From positions 1-47,242 of the forward strand of contig NZ_STGY01000022.1 of NCBI RefSeq assembly GCF_004912275.1: 47,242 nt of DNA, given 5' to 3'. Position 1 is the first letter of the stretch; each line of letters begins with the position of its first letter. Under the pieces are notes generated by a model. The model had not been told where the DNA came from and searched no databases. It saw nothing but the letters and a program-made list of their open reading frames with translations. The stretch is from Glycomyces buryatensis (GTDB lineage Bacteria; Actinomycetota; Actinomycetes; Mycobacteriales; Micromonosporaceae). A program made the translations under genes and the position numbers. Shown piece after piece: positions 1 to 8,274 of this stretch.

Positions 1-1324
1 CTCCAAGGAATGACCCGCGGAGCGTGCCGGACCTACATACGAGACACACCCTCTGCGGAGGGCGATACGGAGCGTGCCAGGCCGAGGCCCGGGGAGCCTC
101 TCCGACCGAACCCGCCTGCACACCAGACGGGGCACGGGAAGGAAGCGACCAGAACACGGCCGGACCAGCCGGTCAGCGGGACGCTCGTTGAACCGCATCG
201 TTCCACCGGCACCGACCGGTGAACGGGAGGCTCCTCGGTGGGTCTGGTTTGGCCGAACGGATCGGTGAAAGTGATGCTCCTTGGTGGGTTTCACCTGGCC
301 GGATGGGACCGGCGGCAAATGCGAAGCCCCTGAAGGGGGGGCGAAGCGCACGACCGAGCGGCACGAGGGCCTAGGGCTGACGCGTGATGTCCGAAGCGGG
401 ACAAGGGAAGGAGGCAAGGCGACCATGACGGACCCGAGCTCGAGCTCGACGGCGCCTCGCGCCTGCCCCCGCCGACACACCCGCGCGCAAGGCCCGGCGG
501 CAGAGGCCACCGGCCCCGCCCGGGTCGCCGCTCCGCCGAGCCTGGCCCCGGCGCAACGCATTCCGGCCCGACTCCGGCAACGCACCCTGGGACGGTCCAT
601 TCACCACTCCATCGCTGAGGGCCCGAACCCCAACCGACGACCGGCCGGCCCCGGCGGCGCACCGGCAACCACATTGCCACCGCTTCATCGCTGACGGCTT
701 GAACCCCGACCGAAGACCGGCCCGGGCCCGGCAACGCCCCCGGGACCGGCCCCTTCATCACTCCTTCGCTGCGGGCCCGAACCCCGACCGATGACCGGCC
801 CGCGCCCGGCAACGCACCCGGGACCGGCCCCTTCACCACTCCTTCGCTGCGGGCCCGAACGCCGACCGATGACCGGCCCGGGCCCGGCAACGCACCCGGG
901 ACTGCCCCCTTCATCGCTCCTTCGCTGAGGGCTCGAACCCGGACCGACGACCAAGCCCCGGCCCGGCAGACCACCCCGACCGGCCCTCCCCGCCACTCCA
1001 TCGGTGACCGCCCGAACCGCAAGGAAGATGCCACCAGAGCCCGGCGGTGCACCGGCGACAGGCTCGCCACCTTGTCATCGCTGAGGGTCCGAACCCAAGT
1101 TGAATAGCTGCCCGGAACGAACCCGAACGGCATCGGGACTAGTCGCCACGGCGGATGGTTGCCCTCCCACGCCCGGCTTGATAACGTGTGCCGTTGTGAC
1201 CTCCCCCTTTCGCGTCTTCGGTCCGCTCGAACCCACCCGTTCCGGTTGGGAGGTCGCCGCGTTGGCGATCGGGCGGCCCGCCGTCGAGCTGGCGGCGGCC
1301 GGACCTGCTGCGATGCCGGTGACA
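1..1324. other. GC-rich stretch without a supported gene
   Basis: No reading frame here resembles a known protein or carries a convincing ribosome site. The left part holds an 11-bp motif, CGGAGCGTGCC, twice (about 19 and 69) and a two-copy 45-bp-period repeat (about 230-256 and 275-301, core CTCCTYGGTGGGTYT). The right part is the 78-bp tandem array listed separately. Several frames stay open on both strands, which is expected for repeats of 78 bp (26 codons) at this GC content. Confidence 0.6.
560..1100. repeat. Degenerate 78-bp tandem repeat, about 6-7 units
   Basis: Two central units are exactly 78 bp apart and nearly identical (753-830, 831-908); the unit at 909 continues with more divergence and flanking copies begin near 600, 683 (70 bp, missing 8 bp) and 1066. 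Each unit has the order CTTCATCRCTCC, then TCGCTGMGGGCYCGAAC, then ACCGATGACCGGCCCG, then CGGCAACGCACCCGGGAC, and contains GC-rich self-complementary pieces. The array stops just before the DUF2264 gene. Function unknown; it could be decayed intergenic repeat DNA or a set of RNA hairpins. It is not a CRISPR because there are no unique spacers. Confidence 0.75.
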
Positions 1325-2902
1325 ATGTCCAACCATTCCCATGGCGAGAACTGGTTCGAGCTGCTCACCCGCCCGCTGTGGGGATTCGCCGGAATGAAAG
1401 ACGCCGTCCCGGACGAGCTCTGGACCGAGCTCGCCGGAACCCTCGCACGCGCGCTGGACCCGGCCGACGACTGGTACGTCGGGGATCTGACCCACGCCAA
1501 CCAGCGCAGCGTCGAGGCCGCCGCGGTCGGCTGGGGTCTCGCCCTGGCACCCGAGAAGCTGTGGGAGCCCTTGGCACCCAAGGCCAAGGACAATGTCGCC
1601 GCCTGGCTCGGCGCGGCCTACGCCACCGGCGTGGTCGACAACAACTGGCATTACTTCCCGGTGTTCGCCGGGCACGGACTCGACCGGATCGGCGTCGAAC
1701 ACGATTCCGCGACCGCGGCCGCCCACCTCAATCGACTGGGGGAGTTCGCCATCGGCGGCTCTGTCTTCGAGGACGGCCCGAACGGCAGAGTCGATTATTA
1801 CAATCCCTTCGCGTTCCATACCTATGCGCTGCTGCACTTTCGGCTTTGCGGCGATGACCGCTATGTGGAGGCCGCGTCGGGCTTTGCGCGGAAGTTCCGG
1901 TCGTGGTTCGCCTCTGACGGTGCCGCGGTCCCGTACGGCCGCAGTCTCGGCTACCGCTTCGCGCAGGGCTCGCTGTGGGGTGCTTTGGCGGCGGCGAATG
2001 TCGAGGCGGTTCCGTGGGCCGAGGCGGCCGGTTTCGCCCGCCGTCATCTCGACTGGTGGTGGGACAAGCCCATCCTCGACCCCGAGGGCCGCCTCACGGT
2101 CGGTTACGTCTACCCCAACGACGCGCTCGTGGAGCAGTACCTCACCGCCGGGTCCCCTTGGTGGGCAATGAAGATCTTCACCGGACTGCTGGCCGGCGCC
2201 GACCATCCGTTCTGGACCTCGGAGGCCGCCGAACCCGCGCCCGTGGTCGAGCCCCACAAGGCCGCCCGCGCCGTCCACATTCGCGACACCGGCGGCAATG
2301 TCACGCGCCTCAATGGCCAGGCCTGGCGCCCGAAGATGCGCGGCGGCCAGGAGACCTACGCCAAGTTCGCCTACTCGACTCTCGCCGGTTTCTCCCATTC
2401 CGTGGCCGGTCCGGGCCTGGAGTGCGCGGTTCCCGATGGGGCCCTGATGCTCTCGGAGGACGGGCGCCACTGGAGAGGCCGTGAGGACTCCGAGGACGGG
2501 GCCATTGACGACAAGGGCGTCCTGACCGTCGCCTGGCAGCCCTGGGAGGACGTCACCGTCACGACCTCACTCGAAGCGGCCGTCGACGGCTGGCACGCCC
2601 GCGTCCACGTCATCGAGACCGAGCGCGAGCTCTACACCGGCGAAGGCGGCTGGTGCGTCCCGCTCGACGGCCATGTCGCCGAGGTCAGCGAAGACCGGAT
2701 CCTGGTCGCCTCCCAGGACATTCGAAGCGAGATTGTGGACGGAACCGGGGAACGCAAGGCCGAGCTCATCGTCCCGATGCCCGGCACGCATTTGTACTGG
2801 CCGTCCACGGTCCTGCCGGTCCTGCGGGGCGTCCTCGAACCGGGTCGTCACGTCCTCAAGGCACTGATCTATGGGGGGAACTCGGGCATAGCCGGGTCTT
2901 GA
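1325..2902 (+). CDS. DUF2264 domain protein, apparently short at the N terminus
   Basis: The 525-residue product matches the DUF2264 family by recognisable blocks: LLTRPLWGFAG (13-23), NNWHYFPVFAGHGLDRIGVE (106-125), DGPNGRVDYYNPFAFHTY (150-167), GRSLGYRFAQGSLWGAL (205-221), LTVGYVYPNDALVEQY (257-272) and GSPWWAMKIF (276-285). The family is thought to form an alpha/alpha barrel and is often found in sugar-utilisation loci; I recall some members being assigned glycosidase (uronidase-like) activity, which I cannot check. Family members usually have about 50 more residues before the RPLWG block; the in-frame upstream codons (to about 1100) look non-coding, so I chose the ATG at 1325 (GTG/ATG at 1313 also possible). 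There is no signal peptide, so it is probably cytoplasmic. No strong ribosome site is visible. It lies directly after the 78-bp repeats. Confidence 0.8.
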   Translation: MSNHSHGENWFELLTRPLWGFAGMKDAVPDELWTELAGTLARALDPADDWYVGDLTHANQRSVEAAAVGWGLALAPEKLWEPLAPKAKDNVAAWLGAAYATGVVDNNWHYFPVFAGHGLDRIGVEHDSATAAAHLNRLGEFAIGGSVFEDGPNGRVDYYNPFAFHTYALLHFRLCGDDRYVEAASGFARKFRSWFASDGAAVPYGRSLGYRFAQGSLWGALAAANVEAVPWAEAAGFARRHLDWWWDKPILDPEGRLTVGYVYPNDALVEQYLTAGSPWWAMKIFTGLLAGADHPFWTSEAAEPAPVVEPHKAARAVHIRDTGGNVTRLNGQAWRPKMRGGQETYAKFAYSTLAGFSHSVAGPGLECAVPDGALMLSEDGRHWRGREDSEDGAIDDKGVLTVAWQPWEDVTVTTSLEAAVDGWHARVHVIETERELYTGEGGWCVPLDGHVAEVSEDRILVASQDIRSEIVDGTGERKAELIVPMPGTHLYWPSTVLPVLRGVLEPGRHVLKALIYGGNSGIAGS

Positions 2903-2928
2903 CAGAATTGGAAAACGCGCTCTATGTT
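2899..2928 (+). promoter_or_regulatory. Promoter of the solute-binding protein gene
   Basis: TTGACA at 2899-2904 and TATGTT at 2923-2928 are separated by 18 bp. The -35 box overlaps the end of the DUF2264 gene, so the binding-protein gene at 3015 has its own promoter with a leader of about 80 nt. Confidence 0.6.
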
Positions 2929-2940
2929 GTATCGAAACAA
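2927..2940. promoter_or_regulatory. Candidate LacI-type operator
   Basis: TTGTATCGAAACAA is a 14-bp near-palindrome centred on CG (six of seven pairs match), overlapping the -10 box, the usual position for a LacI-family repressor. The next bases repeat GAAAC twice (2935 and 2944). No regulator gene is adjacent. Confidence 0.45.
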
Positions 2941-3014
2941 ATGAAACGATTCAATCAATCGACAACCCTCCCTACTCCCCTCAGCACACCCTCAAAAGAA
3001 AGCGAGGATCAACG

Positions 3015-4310
3015 ATGATCCGACATTCCCCTCGTGCCCGACGCCGCACGCTCCTGACCGGGGCCACCGCTGCCGCTGCCCTCGGTGCCTCCGCCGCCTG
3101 CGGGGACGACGGACCGGCGGGCACCGCCGACGACCCCGTCACCATCGGCTTCGAATGGTGGGGCGACGAGGCGCGCGCCGAGATCACCCAGCAGGCGGTC
3201 GACCTGTTCGAGCAGAAGAACGAGGGCATCAAGGTCCGTGCCAGCTTCGCCGACTACCCCGTCTACTGGGAGGGCCTGACCACCCGCATGGTCTCCCAGG
3301 ACCTGCCCGACGTGTTCCAAATGGACTATCCGCGCCTGCGCCAGTTCGCCACCAACGGCATGCTGCTGCCCCTCGAAGGCGTGGTGGACACCTCCGACTT
3401 CCGCGAAGGACTCCTGGACACCGGCAAGATCGACGACGAACTCATCGCCGTCCCCGTGGCGGCCAACCACCTCGGCCTGATCTACCGCGCCGACTGGTAC
3501 GCCGAGCACGGCATCGACGCCCCCCAGCCCGGCCACACCTGGGAGGAATACGGCGAGACCATCAGGACCCTGACCGCTGCACTAGGCGAGGGCAAGTGGG
3601 GCGCCGAGGACTGGGCCCGCTCCTACCTGTTCCTGGAGATGTGGCTGTACCAGCAGGGCGCGAGCTTCTACACCGAGGACAGTGCGTCCCTGGGCTTCAC
3701 GAAGGATCAGTTGCTCGCCTGGTGGGAGACGTCGGCGCCACACATCGAGGCCGGCGACATCCCCACCTTCGAGGAGGCGTCCTCCTGGACGGCTGACGGT
3801 ATGGTGGAGGACACACTCGCCTCCGAGATCCGTTGGGACAGCGCCGTGACCGGCCTCTGGCCAGCAGTGGAGGAGGCCGGTGGGCAGTTGGCGCTGGCCG
3901 CGCCGCCCACCTCCGACCCGAACAACCTGGGCATCTACCGCAAGCCCTCGATGCAGTTCGTCATCGCGGCGAACTCGGAGAACGCCGAAGCGTCCGCGAA
4001 GCTGATCGAGTTCTGCCTGACCGACCCGGAGGCGATCGCGATCCTCGGTACCAACCGCGGCATCCCGGCCACCAATGTGGGCCTGGAGAGCGTCGAGCTG
4101 GACGAGGCCTCGCAAGCCATTCTCGACTACGAGGAGAGCGTCGCGGAGTACGTCGCCCCGTCGCCGCCCGCCCCGCCGGCCGCCGCCGGTGCGATCGAGG
4201 CCAAGTACACCGAGATCTACGAGCAGGTCCAGTACGCGGAGTTGACCCCGGAAGCGGCGGCCGATCTGTTCTTCGAAGAGGCCGCGACCCTGTTCGCCTC
4301 GGAGGAGTAG
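3015..4310 (+). CDS. Sugar ABC transporter substrate-binding lipoprotein
   Basis: Family 1 extracellular solute-binding protein (431 aa) of the type that delivers mono- or oligosaccharides to carbohydrate ABC permeases. The N terminus has a twin-arginine-like RARRRTLLTG stretch and a lipobox ending SAAC with Cys29 as the lipid anchor, so the mature protein should sit on the outer face of the membrane. The mature part starts VTIGFEWWGDEARAEITQQA and contains the family pattern QDLPDVFQMDY near residue 95. The start at 3015 has AGCGAGGA upstream. No permease or ATPase gene follows: a bidirectional hairpin terminator comes 22 bp later. The substrate cannot be read from sequence; the operator-like palindrome upstream points to sugar-responsive repression. 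Confidence 0.9.
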   Translation: MIRHSPRARRRTLLTGATAAAALGASAACGDDGPAGTADDPVTIGFEWWGDEARAEITQQAVDLFEQKNEGIKVRASFADYPVYWEGLTTRMVSQDLPDVFQMDYPRLRQFATNGMLLPLEGVVDTSDFREGLLDTGKIDDELIAVPVAANHLGLIYRADWYAEHGIDAPQPGHTWEEYGETIRTLTAALGEGKWGAEDWARSYLFLEMWLYQQGASFYTEDSASLGFTKDQLLAWWETSAPHIEAGDIPTFEEASSWTADGMVEDTLASEIRWDSAVTGLWPAVEEAGGQLALAAPPTSDPNNLGIYRKPSMQFVIAANSENAEASAKLIEFCLTDPEAIAILGTNRGIPATNVGLESVELDEASQAILDYEESVAEYVAPSPPAPPAAAGAIEAKYTEIYEQVQYAELTPEAAADLFFEEAATLFASEE

Positions 4311-4331
4311 TTGACGCGGCGAAGATCGATG

Positions 4332-4365
4332 ACCGGCGGGAGGCCCGGTCGGGCCTCCCGCCGGT
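4332..4365. terminator. Bidirectional hairpin terminator
   Basis: A perfect 15-bp stem (arms 4332-4346 and 4351-4365, ACCGGCGGGAGGCCC and its complement) with a GGTC loop sits between two convergent genes. There is no T-tract, as is common in actinobacteria. Confidence 0.85.
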
Positions 4366-4367
4366 GC

Positions 4368-4718
4368 TCACTGCGCCAGCATCAGGGCCAGGGTCGCGAT
4401 CGAGAGTCCGAGGAAGAGAATCGGGCCGTAGATGTTGTAGAAGACCTTCGCGCGGATGTGGGCGACCATGGCGCAGATGAAGAACACGACCAGGCCGATC
4501 GCGGCGGCCAGTCCCAGCGGCTCCCAGCCGAGGAGTCCGAGCGTGAGGCCGGCGGCGGCGGCGCCCTTGGCGATTCCGAGCCATGGCAGCCAGGACACCG
4601 AGCCGTCGATTGCGGTCACATTGTTCCTGACGAACGGGATCTTGGCGAAGTTGGCGACGGCCTCGGCGGCGTTGGCCGCGATCGTGACCAGCGTGACGAT
4701 CAGGTAGGCGGTGAACAT
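4368..4718 (-). CDS. DoxX-like membrane protein
   Basis: A 116-residue protein that is almost all membrane-spanning, with about four hydrophobic helices: starting at MFTAYLIVTLV, the SWLPWLGIAKGAAAAGLTLG region, LAAAIGLVVFFICAMVAHI, and the C-terminal ILFLGLSIATLALMLA. This pattern, with the early NFAKIPFV segment and the AKxxAAAGL helix, fits the DoxX-like family of actinobacteria, whose role is mostly unknown (some members relate to redox or thiol stress). The start at 4718 was chosen over 4754 because upstream codons are not conserved-looking. It is divergent from the LysR gene, with 60 bp between them, so that regulator is a likely controller. Confidence 0.75.
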   Translation of the reverse strand: MFTAYLIVTLVTIAANAAEAVANFAKIPFVRNNVTAIDGSVSWLPWLGIAKGAAAAGLTLGLLGWEPLGLAAAIGLVVFFICAMVAHIRAKVFYNIYGPILFLGLSIATLALMLAQ

Positions 4719-4765
4719 GCTACGAGTCTGTCCCCGGTCGGGCCGTTCGACCAATACCTGTATCT

Positions 4766-4780
4766 ATAACGTGAGGTTAT
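4766..4780. promoter_or_regulatory. LysR-type T-N11-A operator
   Basis: ATAACGTGAGGTTAT has perfect 5-bp arms around 5 bp and fits the T-N11-A pattern of LysR regulators. It overlaps the ATG of the LysR gene (4779), consistent with autorepression and control of the divergent DoxX gene. Confidence 0.55.
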
Positions 4781-5663
4781 GGATGTGGACACCCGCTTGC
4801 TCCGCTATTTCGCCGCCGTCGCGGCAGAGGGCAATCTGACTCGCGCGGCCGAGCGCCTGTACGTCTCCCAACCCGCCCTGACCAAGCAGGTCAAGCAGCT
4901 CGAACGCGAGCTGGGGGTGGAATTGTTCGCCCGCTCGAAATCCGGGATGGCCCTGACGGGTCCGGGCCGGGTCCTGGCCGACCGCGTTCCCGGCCTGCTG
5001 GAGGGGTGGGACCTGACGCAGCGGGCCGTCAAGGCCGAGGCCGCCCGACAGGCCAAGGTGCTCCGCATCGGCTTCCTGGCCAGCGCCGCCAACGAGGCCA
5101 CGCCGAAGATCATCGCCGGTTTCGCCAAGCTCCGGCCCCAGTGGAGGGTCGAGATGCGCCAGTCGTCCTGGTCCGACCCGACGGCCGGGCTGGCTGGCGG
5201 CGAGGTCGACGCCGCCCTGGTGCGCCTGCCCTTCGCCGGCCAGGAACACTGGAACCTGGAGGAGTTGCTGACCGAACCCCGTTGCGTGGCAATGGAGGCG
5301 GCCCACCCGCTGGCGGAGCGGCCGGTGCTCGACTTCCTTGATCTGCTGGACGAGCCGTTCGTGGCGGCGCCGGCTGAGACGGGGGAGTGGCGGGACTACT
5401 GGCTGGCGGTTTCACAGCGTGGGGGCCACCCGGCGCGGATCGGCGCGGTGACCGAGCATCCGGACGACTGGTTGAGCGCCATTGCGAACGGGTACGGTAT
5501 CGCACTGGCGCCGGAGTCGGCCTCCCGCTTCTACGCCCGGCCGGGAATCGTTTACCGGCCCGTGAACGGCATTCCCCCGACGAAGGTGGCGCTGGCCTGG
5601 CCGGACGATCCCGGCCCGGTCCTGCGGGACTTCATCGAGACCTGCCGAGCCGCTGCTCGGTGA
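4779..5663 (+). CDS. LysR-family transcriptional regulator
   Basis: A 294-residue regulator with the classical N-terminal winged helix: MDVDTRLLRYFAAVAAEGN, LTRAAERLYVSQPALTKQVK (recognition helix), then the LERELGVELFARSKSG wing. Residues from about 90 form the LysR substrate-binding domain (VLRIGFLASAANEATPKIIA). It stands divergent to the DoxX-like gene and 23 bp before the rhamnosidase gene, so it may be co-transcribed with GH78 and the MFS transporter. Effector unknown. A T-N11-A palindrome overlaps its start codon, suggesting autoregulation. Confidence 0.92.
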   Translation: MDVDTRLLRYFAAVAAEGNLTRAAERLYVSQPALTKQVKQLERELGVELFARSKSGMALTGPGRVLADRVPGLLEGWDLTQRAVKAEAARQAKVLRIGFLASAANEATPKIIAGFAKLRPQWRVEMRQSSWSDPTAGLAGGEVDAALVRLPFAGQEHWNLEELLTEPRCVAMEAAHPLAERPVLDFLDLLDEPFVAAPAETGEWRDYWLAVSQRGGHPARIGAVTEHPDDWLSAIANGYGIALAPESASRFYARPGIVYRPVNGIPPTKVALAWPDDPGPVLRDFIETCRAAAR

Positions 5664-5686
5664 ACACCACTGAGGAGATACCACCC

Positions 5687-8260
5687 GTGACCAGGATCGA
5701 CGTTGCGGCACCGACGTTCGAGCACCACAGGGACGCCTTCGGAATCGGAGAGAGCGAACCGAGGCTCAGCTGGATCGTCACCGGGGCCCCCGAATGGTGG
5801 CGGCAGGCCGGCGCCGAGCTGGAGGTGGAATTCGACGGCGAGCGGCAGGTCAAGGCGGTCCACGGCACTGAGTCGGTGCTCGTGGCCTGGCCCTTCGAAC
5901 CGCTCGGGTCCCGCCGGCGCGCCTCGGTCCGAGTCCGCGTTCAGGGCACGGGGGGCGAGACGAGCGAGTGGAGTCCGGCGGCGACGCTGGAGACCGGACT
6001 GCTTGAACCCTCCAACTGGCAGGCGGTCGCGGTGGGGCCGGCGTGGGATGAGGATCCGGAGGCGATGCGCCGTCCGGCATTGCTGCGCAGCGAGTTCCGC
6101 CTCGCATCGCCGGTGCGCTCGGCCCGGCTCTACGCGAGCGCGCACGGGCTCTATCGCGCGGAGATCAATGGCGTCCGGGTCGGCGATGACGACCTGAGCC
6201 CCGGTTGGACGAGCTATGCGAACCGGATCCGGTACTACACCTATGACGTGACCGGGCTGCTTCGTGAGGGCTCCAATGCGATCGGGGCGCAACTGGCGGA
6301 CGGTTGGTTCAGGGGGCGGCTGGGTTTCGGCGGCGGGCATGTCAATCTCTACGGCGAGCACACGAGCCTGGTCGCGCAGCTCGAAGTGACCCATATGGAC
6401 GGCACCGTCACCGTCGTCGCCACCGCGGACGACTGGCTGGCGGCACCGAGCCCGATCGTCACCTCGGGGCTCCTCGAAGGCGAGCGCTACGACGCGCGCG
6501 ACGAGATTCCGGGCTGGACGGAGCTCGGTGTCGATCCCGCGGACTGGTCGCCGGTCGCGCTGCGCGACTTCGCCTTCGACCGGCTAACGGCACCGAATGG
6601 CCCGCCGGTGCGCTGCACGCAGGAAGTCGAGCCGGTGGGCGTGAGGCGGACCGAGGACGGCAGGTTCATTGTCGACTTCGGACAGAACCTGGTGGGCCGG
6701 GTTCGAATCGAGCCGACCGGCGAGGCGGGCGAGGAGATCCGCCTCCGCCACGCCGAAGTGCTCGACGGCGACGGCGAGTTGTGCACCCGTCCGCTGCGCG
6801 GTGCGATATCCACCGACCACTATGTCCTCAAAGGGGCACCCGGCGAAACCTGGGAGCCGAGTTTCACCATTCACGGCTTCCGCTACGCCGAGATCACGGG
6901 ATGGGACGGGCCGGTGGAGGGCCGGATCGTCGCGCGCGTCCTGCACACCGACATGCGCCGGACCGGCTGGTTCGAATGCTCCGATCCGCTGCTGAATCGG
7001 CTGCACGAGAACGTGGTCTGGAGCATGCGGGGCAACTTCGTGGACCTGCCGACCGACTGCCCGCAGCGTGACGAGCGCCTGGGATGGACCGGCGACATCC
7101 AGGTCTTCGCACCCACCGCGAGTTTCCTCTACGACTGCTCCGGGGTGCTGGTCTCCTGGCTCGCCGACCTGGCCGCCGAACAGCTGCCCGACGGGACGGT
7201 GCCCTGGTACGTGCCGACCGTTCCCGGCGGCGACTGGTGGACACCGCCCAGGCCCGGGGCCGGCTGGGGCGACGCGGCCACGCTGGTGCCGTGGACGGTG
7301 TTCCACGGCTTCGGTGACGCCGAGATCCTGCGTCGGCAGTGGCGCAGCGCGCTGGCCTGGGTCGACCTCGAACACAAGCTCGCCGGCGACGACCACGTCT
7401 GGGACGGTTCCTGGCAGCTCGGTGACTGGCTCGACCCTGCCGCGCCGCCGAACGATCCGGCGAACGGCCTGACCGATCCGCACCTGGTGGCGACCGCCTA
7501 CTATGTCCGGTCGACGGCGGCGGTCGCCGCGATGGCGCTCGAACTGGAACTGCCCGAGGCGGAGACCTTGACGGAGCGCGCGGAGGCCGCCCGCGAAGGC
7601 TTTCGCGCCCGCTACCGCACCGGTCCGGGACGTCTGACCTCGGATTCCCAAGCCGCCCAGTCGATCGCGATCATGTTCGACCTGTTCGACCACGCCGAGG
7701 AGGCGGCCGCCGGTCAGCGCCTGGCCGAGCTGGTGCGCGAGGCCGATATCCACCTCACCACCGGATTCCTCGGCACCCCGGCCCTGCTCGACGCGCTCAC
7801 CCGCACCGGCCACCTGGACCTGGCGGTCGCGCTGCTCGCGCAGCGGACCGTGCCGTCCTGGCTGTACCCGGTCACCATGGGCGCCACCACCGTCTGGGAG
7901 CGCTGGGACTCGATGCTCCCGGACGGCTCGGTCAATCCGGGCGACATGACCTCGTTCAACCACTACGCCTTCGGGGCCGTCGCCGACTGGATGCACCGCA
8001 CCCTCGCCGGACTCGTCCCGACCAGCCCGGGCTGGCGGGGGATACGATTCCGGCCGGGGATCAAGAGCGGACTGGACTCGGCCGCCGCCGCACACGAAAC
8101 CCCTTACGGCCGTGCCGCACTCGCGTGGCACTGGACGGAGAACGCGGTGGAGGTCGAGGTCGAGGTGCCGGTCGGGACCGACGCCGTGTTGGAACACCCC
8201 TCCGGCGTTTCCGAGGCACTGCCCGCCGGCCTGCACCAACGAACCTGGCCACTCGGCTGA
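5687..8260 (+). CDS. GH78 alpha-L-rhamnosidase
   Basis: Hydrolyses terminal alpha-L-rhamnose from rhamnosides such as rhamnogalacturonan fragments or flavonoid glycosides. The 857-residue protein has the usual order: N-terminal beta-sandwich domains (LSWIVTGA near residue 25; ARLYASAHGLYRAEINGVRVG near 150), the (alpha/alpha)6 catalytic barrel, and a C-terminal beta-sandwich. The family hallmark DLPTDCPQRDERLGWTGD is present at about 453-470; by comparison with the characterised Streptomyces avermitilis enzyme, Glu463 should be the general acid and Glu738, in TTVWERWDS, the general base. There is no signal peptide, so it probably acts on imported oligosaccharides. The GTG start at 5687 follows TGAGGAGA; upstream codons overlap the LysR gene. 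The MFS gene follows after 14 bp, forming an operon. Confidence 0.95.
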   Translation: MTRIDVAAPTFEHHRDAFGIGESEPRLSWIVTGAPEWWRQAGAELEVEFDGERQVKAVHGTESVLVAWPFEPLGSRRRASVRVRVQGTGGETSEWSPAATLETGLLEPSNWQAVAVGPAWDEDPEAMRRPALLRSEFRLASPVRSARLYASAHGLYRAEINGVRVGDDDLSPGWTSYANRIRYYTYDVTGLLREGSNAIGAQLADGWFRGRLGFGGGHVNLYGEHTSLVAQLEVTHMDGTVTVVATADDWLAAPSPIVTSGLLEGERYDARDEIPGWTELGVDPADWSPVALRDFAFDRLTAPNGPPVRCTQEVEPVGVRRTEDGRFIVDFGQNLVGRVRIEPTGEAGEEIRLRHAEVLDGDGELCTRPLRGAISTDHYVLKGAPGETWEPSFTIHGFRYAEITGWDGPVEGRIVARVLHTDMRRTGWFECSDPLLNRLHENVVWSMRGNFVDLPTDCPQRDERLGWTGDIQVFAPTASFLYDCSGVLVSWLADLAAEQLPDGTVPWYVPTVPGGDWWTPPRPGAGWGDAATLVPWTVFHGFGDAEILRRQWRSALAWVDLEHKLAGDDHVWDGSWQLGDWLDPAAPPNDPANGLTDPHLVATAYYVRSTAAVAAMALELELPEAETLTERAEAAREGFRARYRTGPGRLTSDSQAAQSIAIMFDLFDHAEEAAAGQRLAELVREADIHLTTGFLGTPALLDALTRTGHLDLAVALLAQRTVPSWLYPVTMGATTVWERWDSMLPDGSVNPGDMTSFNHYAFGAVADWMHRTLAGLVPTSPGWRGIRFRPGIKSGLDSAAAAHETPYGRAALAWHWTENAVEVEVEVPVGTDAVLEHPSGVSEALPAGLHQRTWPLG

Positions 8261-8274
8261 GACAGGACCCCTCA

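Noticed and set aside
560..1100. CRISPR-like array
   Set aside because: The units are contiguous and similar over their full 78 bp, with no unique spacers and no cas genes.
291..1325. A 344-codon minus-strand frame with 26-residue repeats, like a repeat protein
   Set aside because: The repetition follows from the 78-bp DNA repeat; the frame has no ribosome site, shows irregular Arg/Pro/Gly composition outside the repeat, and other frames over the array are equally open.
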